From: Ktedonobacteria bacterium brp13
GTDB taxonomy: Bacteria; Chloroflexota; Ktedonobacteria; Ktedonobacterales; Ktedonobacteraceae
Assembly: GCA_015099395.1 (NCBI GenBank)
Contig: AP024096.1
Coordinates: forward strand, 4,154,001 to 4,218,000
Direction: 5' to 3'
Length of the DNA: 64,000 nucleotides
Shown: piece by piece, positions 17,595-25,885 of the stretch
How positions within the stretch are numbered: the first letter of the stretch is position 1
Layout of the letters: every line of letters starts with the position of its first letter
Position numbers and translations under genes: made by a program
The notes under the pieces: model-generated
Databases searched by the model: none
Told to the model about the DNA's origin: nothing
What the model saw: only the letters and a program-made list of their open reading frames with translations

Positions 17595-19373
17595 TTATGG
17601 GAGATACGATCCCCAGTTAGTAGAGGGAGGATCAAAGGGTATCCGTATGCCCGGGTCACTGGCGCCTGTTCTGACCTCGAACGTCACATTAGGATATCGC
17701 CTCTTCAGTTGCTCCAGATTGTTCAATTGTTGTGGCTGCACACTGTTAACTCCTTCAACTTCTTGTTGTGGTAACTGAATAATGACATATGTTGCGCCAT
17801 GCTGGACATATTTTATTGCTTGGGTGAGTGCTTTACCCCATTGACGGGCGGGCGTTTCGACGTTTTTGACCTCCACCCATTTCACTACACCACCTTCCCG
17901 AATCTTTATATCAACTTCTCCATCAACTGCTCCCGTAGGATTAGGCAATATAACTGAGAAGTCAACCAGCTTGCCCTGCTGCATATACTGCTTGATCGAT
18001 GCCCATTCCCCCCATTTACCAGTCAAGTTCGAATACCATCCGGTTAGATCTTTGTCAGTGACAGTGAAAGGATCAGTGACCCTGTCGATGGGATTCCCAG
18101 CGTCCTGATACAGACGATCATGAAACGCTTGCGTCTGGGTCGGAAATGCGTGAGCAATCGCCTGGGAAATAGGATCACGCGTCTCTTTGGTGGTATCAGC
18201 CAATAAAAGGTTGAGTTGAGCCTTTAACTTGATATAGCGGAGTGCATTGTATACCTGATGGGATGGCAAACCGGGATGTGTTGCTTGATACAGTGCAACA
18301 TTATTGATGAATTGTAACTGCTGCGCGGACGTCAATTCATTCATCAGCGCTGCGGTCTTCGAATCATTAAAAAGCGCATAGAAGGTTGATCCACGTTTGA
18401 TTATAGCTACTATGGTCGTGGGGGTTGTGTAGCCTGCAAGAATGAGCTGTTCAATCTCCCAGTCATTATATATACTGCCTTGCAGTAGCTTTTTTACATC
18501 TTCATGGATACGCTGCTGCTCAGGCGTTAGCCCGGGATTGGGGGGTATAGGGCTGGGTCCTGGGGATGGCTTCGGCACACGTGTGCTCTTCTGCGCCCTC
18601 TGATGAGATTCAATAGCGTCCTTGATGATAATTACGATCACAACGACGACCAGAATAACCACCAGAATAACGAGGACGACTAGAATAATCGGCCAGATTT
18701 CGGGCCCTGCGGTTCCAAAAGCGAGATCTGTTTCCATAGCTGCTATAATGGCCTCCACCGCTGCTTCATCCAACACAGGTGGCGGGGCAGTTACAAGAGT
18801 TTCATAGCTCAACACCCCTAGCGCAGCCATCGGCGCCGAGAGGCTATAGACCTTGCCAGGAGCCTGACCTAAAAAGTCACTAAAATGTCCGTTTAGCGTT
18901 GCGTAGCGTCCCTGTTGTGTCTGAGCGTGGTCCGTCAGCGTTGTGGAATATTGCTGTAAATCCTGGTGCGTATTCCACAAGGTGTCTGCGGCGGGTCCGC
19001 TATAGGAGAAGTCTCCGCCTTGAAAGAGATCTGTGATGTGCATGTGGATCTGTTGTGCGGTATTCTCATGGAGGATGGCTAATTGGTTCCATTGCGAGGA
19101 GAGCATATACAACGGCTCTTCCACCGGTTTGAACGGGGCGACGAGATGATTCAGCAGCAATTGATGGGGGTCACCGTGCAGAAGTTTAAGCATGCTGCGC
19201 AAAAAGCTGACCGGCGAGAGGCCCAGACGGGCCGCGTTGAAAAAAACGTCAATGCTGTCAGCGCCAAGCTCCACAACCAGACCTTCCAGTTCTCCAACTC
19301 CCGCACCCACCTCATGGGCCAAGCTCTCCGCCGTATGCCCGATCTCATGCGCGATACTACTGAAGATGGACAT
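17595..19373 (-). CDS. Polymorphic-toxin-like protein: WXG-like N-terminus, membrane segment, PD-(D/E)XK-like C-terminus
   Basis: The protein has 592 residues. Residues 1-210 are helical, with a WXG100-like element (YSGPAADTLW, then a long helix). Residues about 226-255 are an unusually hydrophobic helix (IILVVLVILVVILVVVVIV), followed by a Pro-rich linker (PSPGPSPIPPNPG). The C-terminal 150 residues show GEWASIK, DGEVDIKIREG and WVEVKNVE (Asp near 489, Glu-x-Lys near 500-502), the D...ExK signature of PD-(D/E)XK nucleases, then a Gln-rich helix and a TYVIIQLP strand. It looks like a toxin exported by a type VII-like route that cuts nucleic acid. AAGGATAAGG precedes the ATG. Confidence 0.65.
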   Translation of the reverse strand: MSIFSSIAHEIGHTAESLAHEVGAGVGELEGLVVELGADSIDVFFNAARLGLSPVSFLRSMLKLLHGDPHQLLLNHLVAPFKPVEEPLYMLSSQWNQLAILHENTAQQIHMHITDLFQGGDFSYSGPAADTLWNTHQDLQQYSTTLTDHAQTQQGRYATLNGHFSDFLGQAPGKVYSLSAPMAALGVLSYETLVTAPPPVLDEAAVEAIIAAMETDLAFGTAGPEIWPIILVVLVILVVILVVVVIVIIIKDAIESHQRAQKSTRVPKPSPGPSPIPPNPGLTPEQQRIHEDVKKLLQGSIYNDWEIEQLILAGYTTPTTIVAIIKRGSTFYALFNDSKTAALMNELTSAQQLQFINNVALYQATHPGLPSHQVYNALRYIKLKAQLNLLLADTTKETRDPISQAIAHAFPTQTQAFHDRLYQDAGNPIDRVTDPFTVTDKDLTGWYSNLTGKWGEWASIKQYMQQGKLVDFSVILPNPTGAVDGEVDIKIREGGVVKWVEVKNVETPARQWGKALTQAIKYVQHGATYVIIQLPQQEVEGVNSVQPQQLNNLEQLKRRYPNVTFEVRTGASDPGIRIPFDPPSTNWGSYLP

Positions 19374-19455
19374 CCTTATCCTTCTATCTTTCTTTCGCTG
19401 TTATTTTTTATGACGCTACAAAGCCTTGTGAAATGAAAGAGAGAGATCATATGAT

Positions 19456-19752
19456 TCAGTTGGAAGGTGTAAAGGAAATCTGGTAGTTTTTATCGCCGCG
19501 CTCATAGGCATCCGCAGCGTCTTCCATTGCGCGTGCTAGTTGATAATAGTTTTCGTAATGTGTTGCAATCGCGCTATTCCAGGGGTTATTGGCGTATTCG
19601 TGCGTGGAGCATAAATCGGAGGGGAGCATACCAGCAGTAGCTGACATTTGTCCCCACAGATTCTGATGGGCTGTTTTGCTTTCGTCAAGCAATGAGCGAA
19701 TAAGGCGAGCCTTTTCGCGCAGTACTTTGGTCGAGACGGTAATCGTTGTCAT
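19456..19752 (-). CDS. WXG100-like (ESAT-6-type) small protein
   Basis: The start at 19752 (MTTITVSTKVLREKARL) is preferred over the upstream frame because AAGGGGG lies 7 bases before it and it yields a 98-residue protein, the family length. Two helices flank a turn with LWGQM (32-36). The C-terminus has YERGD (83-87), the YxxxD/E signal typical of type VII substrates. It should be a secreted partner or chaperone of the following toxin gene, 82 bases downstream. Confidence 0.65.
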   Translation of the reverse strand: MTTITVSTKVLREKARLIRSLLDESKTAHQNLWGQMSATAGMLPSDLCSTHEYANNPWNSAIATHYENYYQLARAMEDAADAYERGDKNYQISFTPSN

Positions 19753-20187
19753 ACGAACCCCCTTCTTAGACAGCAGTGTATCCCTGTTTTGTGCTACCAT
19801 GCACATTTTTTGTCTTTCAATCATTTGTATCAACACACTGCCATGATCCGATACAATCAGAGTTGCATCTGTCCGCCGCAAGTTGGTTTCGTTTCTCTCC
19901 ACAAGCATATTGATCGAAATAAGCATCAATGCTTATAAATTGGCAGTGATGTTGACGGGTAATTGTTTCTCCTTCTTCGACGAGATATGCAAGCAATCAC
20001 CAATTGCCTCTCATACATGTATCCACGGATTAGAGCTGACCCGTTTCGGGAACTCAAACGTGGAGGTTGAGTTATTGGAGATTCACCAAAAAGAGATGAA
20101 AATTTGGAAAGAAACTTATTATATCTGTATATCATGAGTATACATGCATCTATCCATTTGTCAAGAGTAACTCATATACTAATTGGT
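19753..20187. other. Intergenic region upstream of the toxin locus
   Basis: No gene is recognised. This stretch should hold the minus-strand promoter of the WXG100-toxin-immunity run. It ends at the outer end of an IS6-type element at 20188. Confidence 0.4.
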
Positions 20188-21028
20188 GGTTCTGTCAGAA
20201 CTGAGAATGCAAGAGCGAATAAAGTGCACGGGTCCCTGCCCTTCTGCATGCTTTTCTCCACTACACCACCAGAGCTAACGTCTTCAGCATGCCCAATCGC
20301 TGGCGGAATACCTCGCGTTGTTGAGCCAAGGAAACCGTTTGCTTCACGGTAGTCCGAACGCGGAAGAACTGACGAACCTCATCAAATGCCCGGCAGAAGC
20401 GAGCGGCTGACGCGACATTTCCAAAGCCGCGCATGGGATAATACCGTTGTTTGATGCCACGGTGATCTTGCTCCAACCGGTTATTGAAATACTTGTTTGT
20501 TCGGTGCAGGACATTGCTCCCTATCGTCTCGCGTATGGCCCGTGGATAGGAACTATGCCCATCAGCCGTCACGTGATCGGGAGCACAGCCAACCACAGCA
20601 ACTGCCTGCTTGAAAAACCGCTGAGTTGCCTCCATATTCCGCTTCTCACTCAACATAGAATCAACCAGATTCCCCTCGTGGTCGATAGCTCGATACAAAT
20701 AACACCACTTCCCATGAACTTTCAGGTAGGTTTCATCGACATACCAGGATTTTCCTGCTTGTCCATGCCGTTTTGTTCGCAACTGATCCGCGAGCAACGG
20801 AGCAAATCGTGCTTCCCAGTCGCGAACCGCCTCATGCGTAAACGTGAAACCACGTTCGAGAAACATTTCTGCGAGATCGCGCAGACTCAATTTGTAGCGC
20901 AGTCGCCAGAAAACCACGAGCAGAACAATGTCTGTGGGGAATTCGAGAGAGTGAAAGGGGGTGCCTGTTCGTTCGTTGAAAAGATGTTTGCATTGAGGGC
21001 AGAAAAATGTTGCATAGCCGATACCAGA
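20188..21028 (-). mobile_element. Type-2 IS6 element, truncated at its 5' end
   Basis: The 3' outer end is GGTTCTGTCAGAAC (20188-20201). The transposase gene reads toward it. The 5' outer end, expected as GTTCTGACAGAACC, is absent, and the sequence passes directly into a recombinase gene near 21020-21035. Confidence 0.7.
20261..21028 (-). pseudogene. IS6-type transposase lacking its first zinc-knuckle half
   Basis: The readable part starts at about GYATFFCPQCKHLFNERTGTP and runs to FRQRLGMLKTLALVV. It includes DETYLKVHGKW, HVTADGHSSYPRA and NNRLEQDHRGIKQRY, a complete DDE core. Related starts at 46223 and 51693 show that about 20 residues with CPHC are missing at the front. The TTG that opens the frame at 21055 lies in recombinase sequence and is not a native start. 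Confidence 0.75.
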
Positions 21029-21997
21029 AATGAAACGGTTGAAGTGTTCCTCCAAGATTGGTTACGCTACCGGGTACAACCACGCGTTCGTGAGCGCACC
21101 TACCAAAATTATTGTGAGACGGTCAGCAAACATATCCTCCCTACACTTGGTCAGATAAAGCTCCAACAACTGACCGCCACACATATTCAAAAACTCTACG
21201 ATATGAAACGTCAGCAGCAGCTATCTCCACGCAGCATCCATCATATCCACACGATCCTCCATCGAGCTTTAGATGACGCAATACAACTACATCACCTCTC
21301 GCAAAATGTCTGCCATGACGTCGTGGTACCTCGTCAACCAAAGGGACATCTTGTAGCAAAGGCACTCACCATTGAACAAGCCAGACAACTTCTCACCGCC
21401 GCTGAAGATGATGAGCTGGAAGCACCGTATGTGCTGGCGATCACGACTGGGATGCGTCAAGGGGAACTCCTCGCCTTCACCTGGAACGATATTGACATCA
21501 CGACGGGCAAGCTCCAGATCCGTCGCTCTTTATGTCGTGCGCCACACAAAGGAACCATCACATCCGAACTGAAAACGGTCTCAAGCCGTCGTTGCATTCA
21601 GATGACGGCATGTGCGCTCGATGCCCTCCAACGCCATACGTCGCAACAACAGCGAACATCAAGAGAACATGAAATAGGCTGGAACCAGGAAGGTTGGATC
21701 TTTTGCAATACACGAGGGAAACCGCTGCATGCCGCAGATCTGATTCGGCGTTCATTTCGCCCGCTGCTGGAGAAAGCAGGTTTGCCGCCGATGCGTTTTC
21801 ATGATCTCCGGCATACGACTGCCACCCTGTTACTCTCCATGGGAACGCATCCAAAGATTGTGCAAGAATTGCTTGGACATAGCAACATCATGATCACGCT
21901 TGAAATCTACTCACATGTCTTGCCACCATTACAAGAAGAGACGATGCATAAGTTTCATGCCTGGTTGACCGATAGTGACTCTTCAAGCTGTCAGTAG
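21029..21997 (+). pseudogene. Tyrosine recombinase (phage-type integrase), 5'-truncated
   Basis: About 320 residues are native, starting near NETVEVFLQDWLRYRVQP. A core-binding (SAM-like) domain is followed by the catalytic domain with TTGMRQGELLAFTW (first Arg), HDLRHTTATLL (HxxR), LGHSN and the Tyr in YSHVL. The N-terminal arm-binding part has been replaced by IS6 sequence. The longer open frame from 20447 is antisense of the transposase before about 21029. It ends in a conserved tail repeat. Confidence 0.75.
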
Positions 21998-22124
21998 AGC
22001 TGTCAAATTCACGGCAAAGGAAGTTGTGTTTTGACGTGAGATAGACGGAGTTCCCCCTTCTCAAGCCGGTTCTTCTTGTTGGGTTTACTAAGTGGAAAGA
22101 AGGTTGAGTGTCTAACAACATAGA
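21961..22124 (+). repeat. Integrase tail repeat, copy 1
   Basis: The last codons of the recombinase and about 130 bases after its stop recur at 43941-44118, 51113-51276 and, in part, 63811-63876. Landmarks are GAGCTGTCA, CTCAAGC then GGTTCTTCTTG, and a terminal GAGTGTCTAACAACATAG. This is probably the fixed right end, with att site, of a family of integrase elements. Confidence 0.65.
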
Positions 22125-22218
22125 CTACATATCAGTTTACTGTTCAAAGCTCCCTGGTCCAGGCGAAAGAAATCCCCTATCCCTCGAGAGCTTTGTCACG
22201 CGCTGCTCTTTTGAGCTA

Positions 22219-23427
22219 CTGCTGCGTTCCTCATTGGTGCTACCCTAAAAGAGGAGAAAGTAAATCACTGAGAGAGGAGCAGCGTTATGCCGAAGCGCCT
22301 GCAAGCGCGAACAGCGCAAGATGAACGGGAAGAACTCCAGGTGCGCAAACTGGCTGGAAGCCACCACGCACCTGCCGATTGGAAATTCCACGCCCAGATG
22401 GTGGTTGAAAGCTGGGCAGGCAAGACGCCTCAAGAGATTGCGACGATACTGGATTGCCATCCCAAACAGTGCGCATCCACCTGGCCCGATTCAACGAAGA
22501 AGGGGTCAACGGGCTGGGGATGCGAGAAGGCGCGGGGCGCAAGCCGCGCTTGAGCGAGCAGGAGCGCAGCCGGATTCTGGCCTTGGTGAAGCAGACACCT
22601 CCTGGGAAGCTAGAGCGGTATGCGGAAACTCTGGAGGCTCGAGATGAAACAGGCTCAGCACAGTGGAGCCTGGACGCCCTCACCGAAGCCGCTCACGCCA
22701 CAGGTATCCAGGTGGAACGCAGCCAGATCCGGCGCATCTACCTGCGGGAAGGCAAGCGCTGGCGACGTACCCACAGTTGGGGGAGCAGCGATGATAAGGA
22801 TTTCGTCCCAAAAGAACCGCGGTCGTCACCCACTACACTGCGCCCCCAGCGGGATCGACGACCATCTGCACCGACGAACTCGGACCAGTGATCCCACGCA
22901 CGTTTGCACCAGCGCCGGGCTGGTCTTCCAATGGTCATCGCATCAAAGCGCCGCTGGAGTACAGCCGTGGTGATGACAAGGTGTGGATTTATGGGGCGCT
23001 GCGTGTCTGCGATGGCAAGGAGATCACGCGCTGCGCCGCTACGCGCAATTCCAAGAACTATATTGAACTCCTCAAGGCCATCAAAGCCGACAATCCGATT
23101 GGCGACATCTTCATCATCACCGATAACCTCAGTAGTCACAACAGCCTGGAAACCCGCACGTGGTTGGCTGACCACCCGCGCATCCTGCACGTGTTCATCC
23201 CCAAAGGAGCCTGTTGGCTCAATCTCCAGGAAGGCTGGTGGCGCCTGTTCCGTCGTGATGCGTTCGCAGGCCAGAGCTTTGCCAATGCTGATGAGATTGA
23301 ACGAGCGATGCAGGTAGCGACCGTGCAGCTCAACCATCGAGCTAAACCGTGGATCTGGGGACGGCCTCCCAAAACGCGCCGCCATCTGCATCGGTTCTTT
23401 TGTTATCGCCTTTGAGGAACGCAGCAG
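22219..23427 (+). mobile_element. IS630-family insertion sequence with TA target duplication
   Basis: CTGCTGCGTTCCTCA (22219-22233) and TGAGGAACGCAGCAG (23413-23427) are perfect 15-bp ends, each flanked by TA, the target duplicated by IS630/Tc1-type elements. The element is 1209 bp. The transposase stop overlaps the right end. Confidence 0.85.
22287..23415 (+). pseudogene. IS630-family transposase in three frames
   Basis: The start MPKRLQART follows GAGAGGAGCAG. The helix-turn-helix part (TPQEIATILDCHP) loses frame near 22461, where a base is missing in CATCCCAAACAG. The next frame (QTVRIHLARFNEEGVNGLG... to KDFVPK) shifts by -1 at 22807-22813, at C CCA AAA in the correct phase. The third frame holds the DDE residues (TTICTDELG, IIFIITDNLSSH, NLQEGWW). 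The second shift could be programmed; the first looks like a mutation. Without frameshifting no full protein is made. Confidence 0.8.
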
Positions 23428-24045
23428 TAGGCGGCTTGTTGATCCCGGTGGTAGAGGCCTGCTACTATACCTTCTAGGTCTGCAATTTGGATAAAAAATA
23501 GCCCGACTATCTCTCAATCTCATCACAGTTGATCTCCGGGGTTCACAGTTCAATCCTAACAGTGGCACAATATACCGATTGTAGGGTATCATTGTGGGCA
23601 ACGCGGCCTGCTCGTAATGAGAAGCATCTATAGCAGGCTCTTGATAAGCTATCGTCAACCTGGCTGTAATGCGGCTAGCGCTGCCATCATGGCTTAACTA
23701 CGTGCATGGCTTTGCTGGCGGCAGTGCTTGGACGATGGCAAGGCAGGGGATGCCAATATTCCCGATCCTGTAGGACCTCAGTAATGTACCTGTCTCCTTG
23801 CGCGAGACAGCGTGGCTATAAAAGTCGCATTGATCCTGGCCCATTACCAATCAACAGGTAACGAATTACACATCCTCACGCTCCACACATTTCAATAGAG
23901 ATTTGAAAGAGCTCGCTACAGACGAGCCGGTGAGATTGTGCCTGTATCCCCGTATTGAGGGTAATGAATGCCTGTGCCCTCATTGTAAAACGAAACAAGT
24001 AGCAGAGATAAAGACAATGATTTCTGGAAACGAAAGGCTTCCTTT
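23428..24045. other. Intergenic region, nothing recognised
   Basis: Long minus-strand frames here extend from antisense of the IS630 gene and show no family features. The last 100 bases should hold the promoter of the GH3 gene. I see no repeat or RNA. Confidence 0.4.
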
Positions 24046-25386
24046 ATGATATATCCTTATCCATTAGAACATAACCAACAGCAGTCAAGGGCTCCTGGCA
24101 GCAGCTTACAGCGCATCCTGTTCAGCACCATGCTCCTGGTTCTTGCGGTAAACATCGCCTGCATTTTTGCTATTGGGCAGATATGGCATATCTCAAATAT
24201 GTCCGGGCGGGCAATGTCTTCTGCCCAGGGCGCTGTGCATTCTCATCAATCAACTTCTACGCTATCACCGCGGCCCTCATCATCTACACATGCTCCCATA
24301 GCCAATCAGGCTAGCAGGCAGAACCAGAGTATCGACGCGTATATCGACCACATGACGCAGACGCAAAAGATCGGTCAGTTGCTCATGCTGCCCGTCTATA
24401 CCAACGGCTATAATTCCGCGTTGAATCAGCCGTTGCAACAATGGGATATCGCCAACGTCATCATCTTTAACCAGTACGGCGGGGCACTCATGCCGAGCAC
24501 ACAGAGCGGGTTGGCACAACTGGGACATGACCTTCAAGCACACGCCAATCAGCGGTTGATCGTGGCGACAGACGATGAGGGGGGAACCGTCGATCGACTT
24601 GCCCCGTATTACGGCTCCACGCGTTCGCCCAGCAGCCTGGCTGCGACAGGTGATACAAAACAAGTGTATGCCCAGGCGCGTCAAGACGCCCAGCGCTTGC
24701 TGGCCAATGGCATCAACGTCGATTTAGCCCCGCTGGCCGATGTCTATCAAGGTGGTGCCGTGGACCAGAGCCGTATGTTTGGTTCGACACCTGGCGACGT
24801 CATTAAGTATGCCGGAGCGTTTCTGGACGGCTTACAGCAAAACGGCGTGCAGGGAACTTTGAAGCACTGGCCCGGCATCGGCTCGGCTCCGGTCAATCCC
24901 GACTATGGGTTGTCGTCCATCACGCACAGCCAGGCCCAGCTCAACTCCGTTGACTTCGCAACGTTTCGCGCCCTGCTGTCGCATCAACCTGGAATGATCA
25001 TGACAACGCACGTCATGGTCCCCGCTTATGACTCACACAAACCGGCTTCGCTCTCACCGATACTGATAAACCAGGTTCTGCGCGGCCAGCTGGGCTATCA
25101 AGGCGTCGTCGTTACCGACCAGATGGAGGCAGGAGGGTTGCTCCACTTCATGCAGCAGCAGGGATATAGCAATCCCTCGCAGGCGATCGCCGAGGCAACT
25201 GTCCAGGCTATTCTCGCAGGCAACGACATCGTTGAATGTCCGATGGCACCTGATCGTCAGGCGGCAGTCGTCAATGCCGTTACCTCGGCCGTGCAATCGG
25301 GACGCATCTCGCAGGATCGCCTGCACCAGTCGTTGCGGCGCATCATCGCCCTCAAAGTGAGAATGGGACTTATCTCGCTGTCGTAG
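24046..25386 (+). CDS. Membrane-anchored glycoside hydrolase family 3 (NagZ-like)
   Basis: The 446-residue protein has a membrane anchor at about 24-47, a Ser/Thr/Pro-rich linker to about 90, then a single (beta/alpha)8 domain with TDDEGGTVDRL, KHWPGIG (near 273) and the probable nucleophile Asp in VVVTDQMEAGGL (near 357). These motifs fit bacterial beta-N-acetylglucosaminidases of family 3 acting on peptidoglycan or chitin fragments. Here the enzyme would face outside. The KH(F/W)PG motif is kept, but the usual GHG is GIG, so the NagZ His in that loop may be missing. A terminator follows 20 bases later. Confidence 0.82.
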   Translation: MIYPYPLEHNQQQSRAPGSSLQRILFSTMLLVLAVNIACIFAIGQIWHISNMSGRAMSSAQGAVHSHQSTSTLSPRPSSSTHAPIANQASRQNQSIDAYIDHMTQTQKIGQLLMLPVYTNGYNSALNQPLQQWDIANVIIFNQYGGALMPSTQSGLAQLGHDLQAHANQRLIVATDDEGGTVDRLAPYYGSTRSPSSLAATGDTKQVYAQARQDAQRLLANGINVDLAPLADVYQGGAVDQSRMFGSTPGDVIKYAGAFLDGLQQNGVQGTLKHWPGIGSAPVNPDYGLSSITHSQAQLNSVDFATFRALLSHQPGMIMTTHVMVPAYDSHKPASLSPILINQVLRGQLGYQGVVVTDQMEAGGLLHFMQQQGYSNPSQAIAEATVQAILAGNDIVECPMAPDRQAAVVNAVTSAVQSGRISQDRLHQSLRRIIALKVRMGLISLS

Positions 25387-25406
25387 CGCCTCGATTATCC
25401 TACTCT

Positions 25407-25447
25407 ATGTTGATGCTCCCATTAATAATAAATGGGAGCATCAACAT
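25407..25447. terminator. Perfect 17-bp-arm terminator hairpin
   Basis: ATGTTGATGCTCCCATT (25407-25423) pairs exactly with 25431-25447 over a 7-base AT loop, 20 bases after the GH3 stop. Confidence 0.8.
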
Positions 25448-25593
25448 CTATCATTGTGATTTTTTCAGCCCGGTCATGCAGAATGGAGTGCATACCGGCA
25501 GGGAAGCAGAAGAAATATGACTGTAGATGTCATATTACATGGTGTAGTGATGAATATCTCTGAACAAGAATTATTCTGTGTGAGGAGGCAGAT

Positions 25594-25885
25594 ATGCACT
25601 ACGGTTTTGTCATTCCTGTTGGTGATGTCGGAACATTCATCGACCTGGCGCAGAAAATAGAGGCGGCAGGATGGGATGGCGTCTTTATCGCGGACGGCGT
25701 CTATGGCATTCATCCCTGGGTCGCGCTCTCCGCGATGGCTGTACAAACCCGAAAGGTCCGTTTGGGATCACTGCTAACGCCCGGTCGCAGCTGCGGACTT
25801 GGAAGCTTGCCAGTGAGACGGCGACCTTAGATCGCCTTTCCGCCGGTCGCCTCGTCCTTCCGGTCGGTTTGGGCGCCATGGAATT
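25594..25885 (+). pseudogene. LLM-class flavin-dependent oxidoreductase, broken
   Basis: The start MHYGFVIPVGDVGTFIDLAQ and TRKVRLGSLLTP match the luciferase-like monooxygenase N-terminus. A frameshift near 25785 moves the continuation (WKLASETATLDRLSAGRL, then LPVGLGAME) into another frame, and the ISL3 element cuts the gene near 25885. It would have encoded an F420/FMN-dependent enzyme; only about 95 residues remain. GAGGAGGCAG precedes the start. Confidence 0.75.

Noticed and set aside
20447..21997. 516-codon plus-strand frame as a full integrase
   Set aside because: The first about 190 codons are antisense of the IS6-type transposase at 20261-21028.
22455..22470. CCCAAAC near 22461 as a second programmed slippery site in IS630
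   Set aside because: The heptamer is out of phase with the upstream frame, so tandem -1 slippage cannot re-pair well; a one-base deletion is the simpler explanation.
22738..23658. 306-codon minus-strand frame across the IS630 element
   Set aside because: It is antisense of the transposase, including its catalytic region, and has no ribosome-binding site or family pattern.
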